Positions 28,384 to 40,019 of a stretch of DNA of 64,000 bases are shown piece after piece. Each line of letters starts with the position of its first letter. The stretch's first letter is position 1. The DNA is taken from positions 59,553,619 through 59,617,618 of the forward strand of contig OU015501.1 in assembly GCA_907164885.2 (NCBI GenBank). Reading direction: 5' to 3'. Source of the stretch: Dolomedes plantarius. Taxonomy: Eukaryota; Arthropoda; Arachnida; Araneae; Dolomedidae. Under the pieces are notes generated by a model, which was given only the letters and a program-made list of their open reading frames with translations, was not told where the DNA came from and ran no database searches. The translations under genes and the position numbers were made by a program.

Positions 28384-28800
28384 AACCGAAAGTAAGTACA
28401 ATTTGTTTCCTAGCAGGAGTTTCAACTCAAACAATTACCAGCACAGAGTGTGCTAAACCGAAAGTAAAGATAATTTATCTCCTAACAGGAGTTTCACACT
28501 TCATAAATGTTGCTTACAATTACATCAGCAGATGGCGTGCCATAAAACCAAATTTATAATAACAATTGTATAACGACAGCGTGATGCTTTCAAAACCGAA
28601 AGTAAGACAATTTATCTCCTTGATGGAGTTTTCCCACTTAAATAAATGTTGCTTACAATTACATCAGCACATGGCGTGCTACAAAACCAAAAATATAACA
28701 ACAATTGTACAACAAAATCATGATGCTTTGAACCAAATAAGCACGTGGTGTGCTACAAAAATTTTAGTTACACCAGCACATGGCGTGCTAAACCGCATTC
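28384..28800 (-). repeat. Tandem leader repeats with AGCAC...GTGCT hairpins
   Basis: Units of roughly 70-140 bases start AACCGAAAGTAA and contain AATTTATCTCC, GCTTACAATTACATCAGC and a short hairpin AGCAC-N5-GTGCT. The hairpin appears at about 28440, 28528 (degenerate), 28664, 28739 and 28775. The repeats precede the gag start, so they are the untranslated leader of the retroelement. Confidence 0.75.
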
Positions 28801-29147
28801 GGGAGGTCGTCACACTGGCCAGAAGTATTCAAGACCAGATCCATATAGGCTAGTGGGCTGAGGCTCCAGTTTAACTTTCCACATGGCACCACAAGGGTCA
28901 GAGTCCGACCAAGTGCCACCTGAATTTTGACAGAGAACCCCCCCCCCCCCCCACAGGGGCGACATTTGGGGGATCGGACCCTTTCCCACACTCTCTGACC
29001 TCATAGAGGGACTTTTTGGTCTACGGATTTAATGTGCCCGTATCCGGCCTAGACACAGAGGAATTTAATGGCTCCTGTCGGAATTCGATCCGAGCACCCT
29101 CAGTATCGAAAGCTGATGAGCTACCACTAGGTTACCTTGGGACCTGC
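28801..29147 (-). repeat. tRNA-derived SINE
   Basis: Read on the - strand it starts CCCAAGGTAACCTAGTGGTA, an A box, then has B box GGATCGAATTCC about 45 bases on. The body runs to the retroelement leader and includes a run of about 16 C at 28940. Typical of a polymerase III SINE. Confidence 0.7.
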
Positions 29148-29688
29148 TAACTATAGTAAATCACGTACCAAAAGTTTTTACGAACTCACTGACCCCTATT
29201 CCGATGAAACCTGACTATGAACGGTTGAAAATCTGTCAGCTGAACCGGAACGTGCTCTTCGAATCATTGCAAGTACAAGAGTAACTGGCTGAGAGGTGTT
29301 AGATTTCCGAGGCAAAATACTCCCGCACTAGCCACGCATTATTGAAACTGTATCGTGAAACTACTACCCAACGATGCACACAGTAGTGCAGCTGTATGAT
29401 GACAATAGTTCTAGTCAACTGACAATATTTATCAAACCACCCTCCCCCCCCAAAAAAATAATTCAGTTGCATTCCCACAGGGATGTCATACTCGTAGGAC
29501 AAAGCTATAAACTACGCTACCCCATGTTTCGATTCCATGGACGAGATTGAAAGTCATGATTGCCGAACAAGCGTTTCAACAAGACACAGAATAACTTAAG
29601 GTGTAAGTTAAGTGAAGTCTTTAATACAAATAAATACGCATTTTTTAGTATTCATTAGGTTAAAACAAAATCAAAGGCCTCGACTCCA

Positions 29689-29690
<2 letters not shown>
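29148..29690. other. No gene seen
   Basis: Intergenic, between a SINE and a CA/TA tract. Nothing recognised apart from a short poly-C/poly-A run near 29445. Confidence 0.35.
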
Positions 29691-29745
<55 letters not shown>

Positions 29746-29757
29746 CATACACACACA
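29691..29757. repeat. (TA)n(CATA)n(CA)n microsatellite
   Basis: A TA run, then ACAT units, then CA, which passes without a gap into the left TIR of a Tc1-like element. Confidence 0.9.
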
Positions 29758-31090
29758 CAATGCTAGCCATTAAAATTGCAGCATCGTGAAAAAGGGATGA
29801 TACAAACGTCAAATTCGCATGAAAGGAAGAAGATGCTAGGATATGCAAATGATTAGCATTTAAGCGCAATCGAACGACGCAGGGAGAAACGGCATCCCAA
29901 ACTCTGTATACAGGGAAAGTTACGCAGCGGGTTTCTCATTCGGAAATTGCATTTGAATGTTGGTTGTTTGGGCGAAAATCGTGTTATGCCTCGTATAAGA
30001 AAGAGAAACGGCTACCAGCACGTGTCGGAATTCGGTACCGGCAGGATCGTGGCCTATCGAGAGTGCGGTCTACCGTTCCGCGATACTACTACTCGCATTG
30101 GTCGGAATCCAACGAATGCCATGCGAATATGGAATCAATGGGTTCAGGAGGGTCGTATTGAACGCCATGGAGGATCTCAACGGCCTCCCTTGAGTCAGGA
30201 AATGGGCTTGTTTGTAACACAAGTATCCGCACGGACAGTGCGACGACGTCTGGAGCAGCACGGATTGTCTGCACGGCGAACATTATTGCGGCTTCCCTAG
30301 GCATTACAGCATAGAGACGCGCGGTGACAGTGGTGCGCCCAACGACAAAACTGGATACAGGAGTGGCACCATGTCGTCTTTTCAGACGAGTCCCGGTTCT
30401 ACGTGCAGCATCATGATGGACGTATCCGTGTCTGGAGGCACCGAGGAGAAGGCACGTGGCCTCCTTGCATTCGATATTATCATACGGGCCCTGCACCTGA
30501 TGTGATGGTATGGGCGGCCATTGGGTACACGACACGAACACCCCTTGTTTGCGTCGTCGGTAATCTGAACAGCCAACGTTACATTTCTCAGATCTTAAGG
30601 CCGGTGACTGTGCCCTATCTTCGAGGCCTCGGTGACTTCCTCTTTCAACAAGATAACGCAAGACCGCATGTTGCCCGTCGTGTCCTGGCCTACCTTGATA
30701 CAGAGGGTGTTCGACTGTTGCTCTGACCAGCACGTTCTTTCTCCAGATCTCTCGACCATTGAAAATCTCTGGTCATGGGTTGCTGAGAGACTGGGCTGCC
30801 ACTGCTCTCCAGCCACTACGATTGATGAAGTGTGGCATAGACATGATGCAGCATGGAATGACTTGCCCGTTTCTGATATCCAAGCCCAGTTTCACTCGAT
30901 GCCTAACCGGGTAAGAGCCGTTTTAGATACCGGAGGCGGCAGTGGTGTGTACTAATTTCGGACCCTGTATACCCCCAAATTGCCTACAAATTTAATCATG
31001 TATTCTTCCTGCTATGCTGTATGCGTACAATAAGAAAAGTTTTATTTTTTGCTTGCCTTCCTGGTGTTGCAATTTCAATGGCCAGCAGTG
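29758..31090 (+). mobile_element. Tc1-like element, diverged family member
   Basis: TIRs CAATGCTAGCCATTAAAATT (left) and CACTGCTGGCCATTGAAATT (right, read inward) relate it to the elements at 32156 and 60535. The right end passes into a GT/TA tract. 1333 bp. Confidence 0.85.
29986..30954 (+). pseudogene. Broken Tc1 DD34E transposase
   Basis: Start MPRIRKRNGYQHVSEFGTGR at 29986, with paired-like helix-turn-helix. Stop TAG at 30298 after LLRLP and another stop about 30 bases later. The frame then continues FSDESRFYVQHHDG ... FQQDNARPHVARRV to a TGA at 30724, where an indel shifts it to SPDLSTIENLWSW and the C-terminus at 30954. It also lacks some 20-25 residues after QEM relative to the intact copy. 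Related to, but clearly older than, the copies at 32389 and 60766. Confidence 0.88.
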
Positions 31091-31093
31091 TGC

Positions 31094-31140
<47 letters not shown>
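31091..31140. repeat. (GT)n(TA)n microsatellite
   Basis: Simple repeat joining the right TIR of one Tc1 to the left TIR of a pogo-like MITE. The same pattern recurs at 33566-33621. Confidence 0.9.
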
Positions 31141-32118
31141 CAGTGATTTCCGCTTATAAGAATCACGTTTGTTATTACTGTTTTTGATTCTTATAAGCGG
31201 TTGATTCTTATAGCCGAAATTTAGGCTTTTGGACAGGCACACACATACCTATACATACATATATTAGATAAATTACCATAAAATACTCTTTAATTTACCT
31301 TAATTATCTTTTATTAAAATTAATTTTTTATAATTTTAAAAATACAACTTAATTTCTAGACCTATAAGAAGATACACATGATTATAGTAAGAGAAGAAAA
31401 AAAATCCAATATTTGTTACAACATACCTGCTTAACAGTTTTAACATTTCAACTACAGGAAGGGAGCAAGAAAAAGTTTTCTATGGTAGTTTGACGTAATG
31501 AAGTTTTCAGGAGGCTGTTTCAATACTCTTTCAATACTAATAGTCTCAGACGAAGATTCACCTTCTAGCTTACGTTTCACGGTTTGATAACGTGCTGAAT
31601 CTACTAATGTCACGTTTGCCTAAGTGATAATGGACACTTCGCCGAAGATTTATGTGTTTCAGGGTCCAGGAAGCCGCAACCAAGATGTGGGAGGTGGGAA
31701 AAAAAGAGTCCTTTTTTTTTGTTTCTCAGTGGAGAAAAGTGAAATCGGACCCGGACGGGTAAAGATGCCCCTGTTTCAAGCTAATAGGACAGTGTTGTGC
31801 TAAAGAGTTTAAGGGGAAACTATTATGTTATGTCTAACAAAGAAAGGGATGAATTTTACGACTATATTCCATCCCATCTTATCAATCTTTCTTTTTTTTA
31901 AAAAAAAGAAAGAACTTTGTGCCTTTTGAGGGTTTAAGTGGTTTTTTTGGAAAAATAAAAGGAAAGTGAAGAGTATAAACTGATTCTTAAAACCGGTGGA
32001 TTGATTCTTTAAAGCGAAAATTTTAACATGGAAATAATGCATTTGTTTTTGTTTTCGCGATATTGATTCTTATAAACGGTTGATTCTTATAACCACTGAT
32101 CACTATAAGCGGTGGTTA

Positions 32119-32121
<3 letters not shown>
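31141..32121. mobile_element. Non-autonomous pogo/Tigger-like element
   Basis: Ends CAGTGATTTCCGCTTATAAG (left) and CAGTAACCACCGCTTATAGT (right, read inward), TA on both sides. Multiple inner copies of TTGATTCTTATAA.CGG at both ends. 981 bp with no transposase; ORFs inside show no motif. Confidence 0.75.
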
Positions 32122-32155
<34 letters not shown>

Positions 32156-32158
<3 letters not shown>

Positions 32159-33566
32159 TGCTGGCCACTGTAAATGCAACACCCTGAAGGAAACATGCAA
32201 ATAACACGAAATTTACAACATGCATTAGCGGAGGTGAGATATGCAAACGATTAGAATTTCAGCGCAGACGCACATCACGCGCGCCTGCGGCGAAACTTCA
32301 AAGCGCTATTTAAGGCTTGGAGATTTCGACGATTTCAAGTTCGGCAATTCTGTTTTTCTTGTGGTTTTTTCAAAAAAAACGATCAATTATGCCTCGTCGA
32401 AAACAGCGATCATCTTTTGATCAAGTATCCGAGTTCGACAGAGGAAGGATAGTGGCCTACCGAGATTGTGGATTATCTTTCAGGGAAATCGGTAGTCGTG
32501 TTGGACGAAACCAAACAACTGTAATGCGGATATGTGATCGTTGGATGCAGGAGGGTACGACGGACCGACGTGTTAGATCGAATCCACCTCAGCGCACCAC
32601 TTCACGTGATGACAGGCAAATTGTGCGCATGGCAGTGACGGATCGCTCAGTCACATCACGAAACATAGCACAGCACATGCAGTCTGTAACGCATCATCCA
32701 GTGTCTGGGCATGCAATTCGACGCCGTTTACAGCAGAGTGGTCTGTCCGCAAGACGTCCATTGCTTTGTCTACCCTTGACGCAGAATCACAGACGTCTCC
32801 GCCGCCAATGGTGCAATGACAGAAGGATGTGGACGGCAGAATGGAATGAAATTGTCTTTACTGACGAGTCACGCTTCTGTCTGCAACACCACGATGGTCG
32901 CATTCGAGTCTGGAGACACCGTGAAGAGAGGATACTGAACAGCTGCGTTATGCACCGCCACACTGGTCCTGCACCGGATATTATGGTATGGGGCGGTATT
33001 GGATATCACTCTCGCACACCTCTAGTACGCATTGCCGGTACTTTAAACAGCCAGCGCTACATCTCCGAGGTGTTGGAGCCAGTTGTCCTTCCTTACCTTC
33101 AGGGCTTGCCCACAGCCATATTTCAACAGGATAATGCGCGACCACACGTGGCACGCATTGTCCAACGGTTCTTCGTCAATCGCCAGATTGAATTGCTTCC
33201 CTGGCCGCCTCGCTCTCCGGATCTTTCGCCGATAGAAAACATGTGGTCCATGGTTGCTCTACGATTGACCCAGATTCCATCCCCAGCTGCCACAGCAGAT
33301 CAACTTTGGCAACGTGTGGAAGCTGTTTGGTCTGCTGTACCCCAAGAACTCATCCAAAGTCTCTTTGAATCAATGGCGAGGCGTGTGGCAGCGGTGATCT
33401 CCAACAATGGCGGCTACTCTGGCTACTGATTTTGGCAGGAACCACACTTCACAGAAGTCTATAAATTAAATCATTTGATACTTGGTCAACATGTTATCTA
33501 CAAAATAAATTTTGTTGTGATATCTCTTGTCTTTCTTGGTGTTGCAATTTGGGTGGCCAGCAGAGT
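32156..33566 (+). mobile_element. Full-length Tc1-like element with intact transposase
   Basis: Left TIR CACTGCTGGCCACTGTAAAT after TA at 32154-32155; right end reads GGTGTTGCAATTTGGGTGGC, then CAGCAG, with a slightly altered last few bases against the copy ending at 62873. It lies between TA tracts. Nearly identical to the element at 60535-62873 once the LTR there is left out. Confidence 0.93.
32389..33429 (+). CDS. Tc1-family DD34E transposase, intact
   Basis: 346 residues, no stop or frameshift. The start is MPRRKQRSSFDQVSEFDRGR at 32389; an upstream Met in frame (32317) adds residues absent from relatives. Paired-like DNA-binding region with REIGSRVGRNQTTVMRICDR, a second helix-turn-helix (VSGHAIRRRLQQSGLSARR), then catalytic Asp in VFTDESRF, Asp in FQQDNARPHV and Glu in SPDLSPIENMW, with 34 residues between the last two. 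It ends ISNNGGYSGY. It would cut and paste the element at TA sites. Whether its right TIR still works is open. Confidence 0.95.
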   Translation: MPRRKQRSSFDQVSEFDRGRIVAYRDCGLSFREIGSRVGRNQTTVMRICDRWMQEGTTDRRVRSNPPQRTTSRDDRQIVRMAVTDRSVTSRNIAQHMQSVTHHPVSGHAIRRRLQQSGLSARRPLLCLPLTQNHRRLRRQWCNDRRMWTAEWNEIVFTDESRFCLQHHDGRIRVWRHREERILNSCVMHRHTGPAPDIMVWGGIGYHSRTPLVRIAGTLNSQRYISEVLEPVVLPYLQGLPTAIFQQDNARPHVARIVQRFFVNRQIELLPWPPRSPDLSPIENMWSMVALRLTQIPSPAATADQLWQRVEAVWSAVPQELIQSLFESMARRVAAVISNNGGYSGY

Positions 33567-33621
33567 GTGTGTGTGTGTGTATGTATATATATATATGTGT
33601 ATATATATATATATATATATA

Positions 33622-34396
33622 CTGTGGTACCTCGATTTACGAGTCTAATTCGTTCCATGACTTAGCTCGTAACTCGAAATACTCGTATCTCGAATCAATT
33701 TCCCCCATTGAAATGAATAGAAATGCCATTAATTCGTTCCGGGCACCCCCAAAACACTGCAATTTTTTTGTTACATGTTTTTAAATACGAAACACGTGCT
33801 TATAAACGACGATCATTGTATAAAAACGCAATACAATAGAATGTACTGCAATAAATTTGTTTTATTAAGTGTAATGTACAACATTTACCTTGGAGATCAG
33901 ACTTGAGGACGCTGATGGAAGAGGAGGAGAAAGGTTGAACTGAAAAATTAAATCTTATTCGTTGATTTTTGATCTTTTCACCCCGCTTTGCTCACTTTCG
34001 CTTTTATTACCAGCTACTCTCTTAGAATGAACGAGTGAGACACGGAAGCTGGGGGATTGTTGCATCGTTCACTGTGGCTGTAATGTTCAGATTCTTCTTT
34101 CTGAGAATCCGAAGAATGTTTACTCAGAATCCAATCTCTCGGTTTAAGACTGGATAGTAGTCTCTGAATAATACTATACAATTGTATAATAATTGTACAT
34201 AAAGGTTGTACATAAATATATTATATGCTTCTTGTATTCTCATTTAATGAGCATGTAACATGGCATTCGCTGCTCAAACTAGCGGTGGGATATCTGAAGC
34301 TTGCTCGTAACCCGAATTTTAGCTCGTAACTCGAAGCAAAATATCTACAGAAAGAATGCTCGTATCTGGAAAAACTCGTAAGTCGGGGTACCACTG
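33622..34396. mobile_element. Non-autonomous pogo/Tigger-like element
   Basis: Ends CTGTGGTACCTCGATTTACG (left) and CAGTGGTACCCCGACTTACG (right, read inward), TA at 33620-33621 and 34397-34398. Inner ACTCGTAACTCGAA motifs occur at both ends. This GGTACCTCGACTTACGAG type is known from Tigger-like elements. 775 bp; no transposase seen. Confidence 0.85.

Positions 34397-34456
<60 letters not shown>
34397..34456. repeat. (TA)n microsatellite
   Basis: TA run directly after the right end of the pogo-like element. It closes the cluster of DNA transposons that starts near 29.7 kb. Confidence 0.9.
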
Positions 34457-34457
<1 letters not shown>

Positions 34458-37400
34458 CAGTATTTCATTTACATTAGTCTGCGTTCATCTTAGAAATGAA
34501 GCGGAATTGTCTTCATATATTACATATCTACGGCACTTTACCCCATAATAATTCAATAATATCGAACTTCAATTTTAATTTCTTGGAAGTAAACACAGGA
34601 ACATAGTCCATTACAATGAAATATCTTTGCTTCCGTTATGGCGTTAAAGAATTATTTTTACATTTTGTACAATAATTTATGTTTCATTAAGTGAAATGAA
34701 AACCAATTATATGACTAGAAAGTTTTATTTGTATTTTCAAAGCAATTTCATAAGAAGTTGAATGATACATTCACAGTTATAACTTATCAAAAATTTTCAA
34801 AATAAAATGCTCTTATTTGCATATTTTGTGTTACCTGTGTGACCTTACCATTTACCTCCAATAACTATAATATTAACATGATAAAATTACAATAATTTCA
34901 CAATTTCACTATATTGGAAATAAGATTCATGTATATATATACTCTGAAGGCAATAACAAAAAACAGATAACATTTTACGTTTTCAAAAACCATCAGTTGA
35001 ATATAGTTTTAATTCAGTTTGTTCTCTATAAACACACAGTTACAGAAAATTCATTACAAAAGTATATATTTGAGCAAAGCCATTTCATTCAATATACAAT
35101 CTGTTCCAAGGACAGCATACTAATCAATGAAAACGTAATTCAACACTACAATGTGCAATGTTAAAATTATAATACTTTATTTCAATTAAAATAAATGGAA
35201 AAAATGAGAATTTAGCCCTTTTCCCCCCCAGGTTTAAAACATTCCTACTTATTTAACCGAATAAATGCATGGTTTACAAAATGAAGAAACTAATTATCTA
35301 AGGCAAATTTAAATTTTTTTAATGAAAACAATGCTTAAAATGCATATGTATATTTTGCATCCATGTTAGTAATTAACTTATGTATAACTTACATACCTGC
35401 TAAAGGGAAGCAAAATCACTACATTTTTTACACTGGCCAAATGGCTAGGGTGCTAGACTTTGGAACTAGAGTCTGAAGATTTGAACCTCGTGGTAGACAC
35501 CAATGTTTGTAGCAATTAAAAATTGGTTTTATGCTGTAGTTGCTAGTCAGATTGACCCTTACCCCCCCTCCCAAAAAAAAAAAAGATTGCAGCATTCTTT
35601 CCATTTCCTAAATTCCTTGTTTATCTGAACAGTCCATCACTTCAAATAACTTACAGACTAATATCCTATTTTTTTACTTCTATTTTTCTAGTTATATCTT
35701 GCTCATGTAAATGAATTTAAAATAATCAAATTCAAAAATTTCAAGAAAATAATAAAAACTCAACTAGGACTAGATACATTAGCTTCTTTGTGATAAATAA
35801 TTAAATTTAAGCCACGTGAAAACACAGTTTATTAAAACATGATCTTCAAAGGATAGTTTTTTTTTGTGTTTTTTCTTCTCAATGGATATATTTTTATCTT
35901 CATCTAACCTAAATAAAAACAAATATTTTGCCGTCACTTTCTTGTTGGGGAAAGAATGCATGTTTACAATTCAGTATGAAATAAATTGTAACAAAAGATT
36001 TTTGTTTTGCTTTTTATCTTTTTCAGAGCCATATGACTAGATGGTAAAACATACCAAAACAAAAAAATATATTGAGCTGGGTTAATATTAAATTCTCTTC
36101 AGGTCTAAATAAATGAAATGGAATGAAAGAATAGAAATGATAGATAATATTTGAAAAGAGTTTCCAAAATTTTCGCTGCATTGTTCAATCTCTCCTATAC
36201 CCTCTTTGAATTTTAAAATGAATGCTCACAACATACATTTAACAATAAATATACAAACCAAACAAATAAAGGCAACTTTTCCATGGTATATATATATCAT
36301 GTATGTCTTATACAAAATCAAAAATTTCATTATATTTCAACACTGTCATAACAAGAAGGTAATTTCAAGACATCAAGGAAATTAAGGTTCCACTTTTTAA
36401 AAAAATTATAAACATACTTGCTTAGACATGATGTACTTCTAAATAATTTAAGGTAATTTATACATTTATTTAATAAGAGGCACAATATAAAACAGAATTA
36501 CTGATGCAAATGATTAGAAATGATTTCAATCAATGCCATACTTCAGTAACTCTTTACATTAATCTTGTCCTCCTCATTTGTCTTCTCTGAATATGTCAAT
36601 ACAATTATTTTAATGAAAACTGTGTTATTATTCTAGTTACAAATGTGAATAATATTAATAGTTAGTCTTATTTAATACAAAATTAAATTTAAAAAAAACT
36701 AAAATTAACTTCAAATATTCATATATGTTAATATACATTTTTCAATGTATATGTGCATTTCATGATTTATTTGAAAAATTTGGACTAAAATTTTTAAAAA
36801 GAGGTAACACTATCATACAATGATATAATGTGTATAACTATTCTACAATCTTGCTAGTCCAAACATCTTGACATTGCTTGCTTATGCAATGAATTATACA
36901 GTTTATATGTAATAAAAAATATCATTTTTCACAAATAAATATATCACTCAAAAATTTAAAATATACAACATCAAAGTATAAAAGATACTCTAAATTGATA
37001 TATGTACATAAAAAAGAACAATATAAACTAAAAATATGATTGTAGAAGAAAAATAGAAAAAGTGCTACATGTAGAGCTACAAAAATAAGGAAATATATTT
37101 GACAGAATAGATAAGGAATCACTAATATCACAAACTTTTTTTAGTGTAAAAGAAATGGGAGAAAATTACATAATGATATTAAATCATTAAAAAGATAAAT
37201 AACATGACACTAAGAGTAAAAATATCTATTCCTTTTACAAAATATTCTTTCCAGAAAATATAATTTTACAATCTTTTAGAAACAATATATACGGAGAGAG
37301 ATGAGAGGATATTTTTTTCTTTTTTGACAGAGAGAGCAATACATGAAAATACTGCAAAAAACTTGCATATCTTACTATATTATAAAGATCGTGCACAAAA

Positions 37401-39259
37401 AACAAATGCACTATTTACACGAGTTAGCTTTAAAGAAAGATATGTGACAAAAACAGACTGTAGCACACCAAAAGCCAACCAACCAACCTTAAACAACAAT
37501 TTATGCAATAATGAATTTATAAGAAATTTTAACAAAACTTGTTTAGTTTCTTTCTGTCTCCCCCCCCCTCACACACACACACACATGCATTAACTATATA
37601 TATATGTGTGTGTATGAGAAGGTATAAATTAGAAGTCATACAAAAAAATACACTTAAATTTACTGCCAAGTAAATATAACATAGACCTACGTGACTGTTC
37701 TTCATATAATCTCTTGAAAATGATAAAATGGTCATAATTTTAAGGGTTGAAAACCTGTGAAATTAAAAACTCTAAATAGATATTCAAGACTATCATGATG
37801 TTTAAAATTCACTATTATAAGTTTTTTTTATATAAAACTAAATTTGCAAAGAATGGCTAATATTATTTTGTAATTTTAGTCTTAGCAAAGCGTCACTTTA
37901 AATTTTCATAACTATTAAAAATGATTAAAATTTATTGTAGATAGGGGAATGAAAGATAAAATTGGTGCATATGGAAAAAAATAAAATAAATAATAAAAAA
38001 ATAAAAAAATAAATGAATAAAAATAAAAAAAATAAATGCTGAAGGATGGAAGTAGGTGAAGTACAGTGATACAATTAAAAATTTTATAGATAATTTAATG
38101 TACTCTTTAATAATATGAGGAACTACGTATAACAAAAAAAATTTCCATGATTGTTAAGATCTAATGGATACAAGTAAGACTTTGTAAATAAATTTTTCCC
38201 TGGAGAAAGGAGATTTGTTAACTTAAGAAACAACAGAATAATCTTTTTCATCTCAAAGCTGCTTTATTAATCAGTTCAGACATTCTCAAAATTTTGACCT
38301 ATTTAATGTTTTAAAACACATACTTAGATGTGTATAGTTATTATACTTCATGTAAGTAGAGAAACCAAATATGAGAACTAACTTATGATTTTAAAAAAAA
38401 TTAAGTGTACTGTGAGAATAAGCAGAAAAATTAAAAGATAAACATTAAAAAGCGAAAAATTGAACAACTCATGATGACTGTTATTTAAAAATTTTAATTT
38501 TATCATATATTTAATTTACTCCAACAAGGAAAATTTAAAGGGCACTTTCCTTACAAATTCTTAATGTCAAAAATAAAATATTAAAGAAAAAATACTGAGT
38601 ACAGTAATGTGAATAAAAAAATATACAAAAATATTAGCAGAATAATTTTTGCAACAAAATAAAATAAGAACTGACTCAAATTTTGATTCGAAGATTGAAT
38701 ATCTTGAAAAGATATGCAAAAAAAGGTTTGTATTATACATTTTCCCAGTATAACAGTTTAAACACTTTGGGGAAAAGGAAAATAAATAGAAAATAAAGGA
38801 GTAGAAAAATTATCACTGTAATGAATATAAAATTATATAATATAAATCAGATCTACTCTAATTTAATGAATTTTATAATAGTTATCATAAGAACTGTAAT
38901 GGTTGTAAAAAGTAATATTGTCAAAATGTGCATTTACCTTATACTCAAATCAAAACATGGGAATAAAAATGTCAGAAAATGCAAATCAGAAAGCAACATA
39001 CAAAAAACATCTAATTATAGATCAGGATCCATTACCTCAATGTGCTTAAATAATGTACATATTGCAAAATATTACCATGAAACACTTTTAACACAGAACT
39101 TCATACTTCAGACTATATTTTTTTAAATAACCCATCAGTCATATCACTGAATAAAGGGAGGAAAAACAATCATGTAATGCACAACTATTTCTGATCCAAG
39201 TCTGACACTGTCAAAATCAACCATTGCACTATGCAGAGTTAAGCCGAGTCAATCTAAAG
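34457..39259. other. A+T-rich intergenic DNA, nearly featureless
   Basis: Very A+T-rich with short poly-A and poly-T runs; no ORF with a family motif on either strand. Contains a SINE at 35425-35582 and a (CA)n run near 37570. It could include a far 3' end of the - strand gene, but I see no decisive poly(A) site. Confidence 0.35.
35425..35582 (+). repeat. tRNA-derived SINE
   Basis: TGGCTAGGGTGCTAGACTTT is A-box-like and GATTTGAACCTCG B-box-like, at tRNA spacing; it ends in a poly-A tail after CCCCCCCTCCC. A different family from the SINE at 48518. Confidence 0.65.
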
Positions 39260-39726
39260 CAACCATACTCAATATTTTTTTCTCTTGGGCTATATACATA
39301 TGTTTGCTACATTCTGTGGACCTCAACATCGTACACTATACCTCATAATATAATAATGTAAAAAATAAAACTCAAAATTAATTTATTTAAAAGTTAAGAG
39401 TGATTTTTAATGTTGCGACACTTTTGACTACTTTAGACAAATCAGGATTATACTTGCTACATGCATCACTCAATATGTCATCAAGGAAAGAATCAGTAAG
39501 TCGATTTCTATGTAAGTTCATCTCATATTTCATTTTAAACTTGGATGATTCACAAAGATACATTGATGCAAACAATGTGAGCAGCAGGTAGCATATTTTT
39601 TAACAATTTTGTATTTTCAGGCCCTAAATTCCAAAATTAGGTTTACAAAAGCACCTGCCTGATGATTAGTGTGAATGTTTCAGGCCGCACATAAAAGCAT
39701 AGTGGGATGCAGTTTCAGTATCCCTG
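39260..39726 (-). mobile_element. hAT element remnant
   Basis: 467 bp between imperfect 8-base flanks ATCTAAAG and ATCTAGGG. Ends CAACCATACTCAA and CAGGGATACTGAA (read inward) resemble hAT termini. The - strand at about 39600-39387 encodes LLTLFASMYLCESSKFKMKY and HRNRLTDSFLDDIL, matching the dimerisation-region end of hAT transposases (usual form CE..FS.MK..K...R..LTDE.L). The rest of the transposase is deleted. Confidence 0.75.
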
Positions 39727-40019
39727 ATCTAGGGCGTTACTTTTTGGGGGGTAAAAATAACAAAATAATGCTAAAATAACAAAAGATATTCAAAAGTCTT
39801 TGGTTAAATGAATAAATAACAATTTTTACACTTCTATGAACTTGAGTTTCAATGATAGTTTATTTAATATATGCATCATAGATTCTCTATGCTTACTGAA
39901 CAAATGTAATTTCTAGATTTTGCAAGGGAGTTCAAATACCTGCATTTTTCAGAGGCTTTTATTTGAAATAATGAAAGTTCAGTTGTATTAAGAAAGAATT
40001 TAATACAAGTGAGATGATA
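39727..40019. other. No gene seen
   Basis: A+T-rich spacer between two DNA elements; nothing recognised. Confidence 0.3.

Larger units (their letters stand above)
23613..28800 (-). mobile_element. Ty3/gypsy-type retroelement, partial, order gag-protease-integrase
   Basis: Leader repeats (28800-28384), gag (28275-26887), protease (26886-26380) and integrase (about 26447-23613) read on the - strand. No reverse transcriptase or RNase H was found between protease and integrase or after integrase. A Tc1 (23757-24975) and a hAT MITE (25515-25699) are inserted in the integrase. SCAN-like gag with integrase next to protease fits Gmr1-like elements, where reverse transcriptase follows integrase; that part would then be lost here. 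No LTR identified at either side. Confidence 0.75.

Noticed and set aside
28384..28800. CRISPR-like reading of the repeated AGCACATGGCGTGCT units
   Set aside because: Unit lengths vary, no uniform spacers, eukaryotic retroelement context.
30070..30816. - strand ORF of 214 codons and others
   Set aside because: Antisense to the Tc1 transposase remains at 29986-30954.
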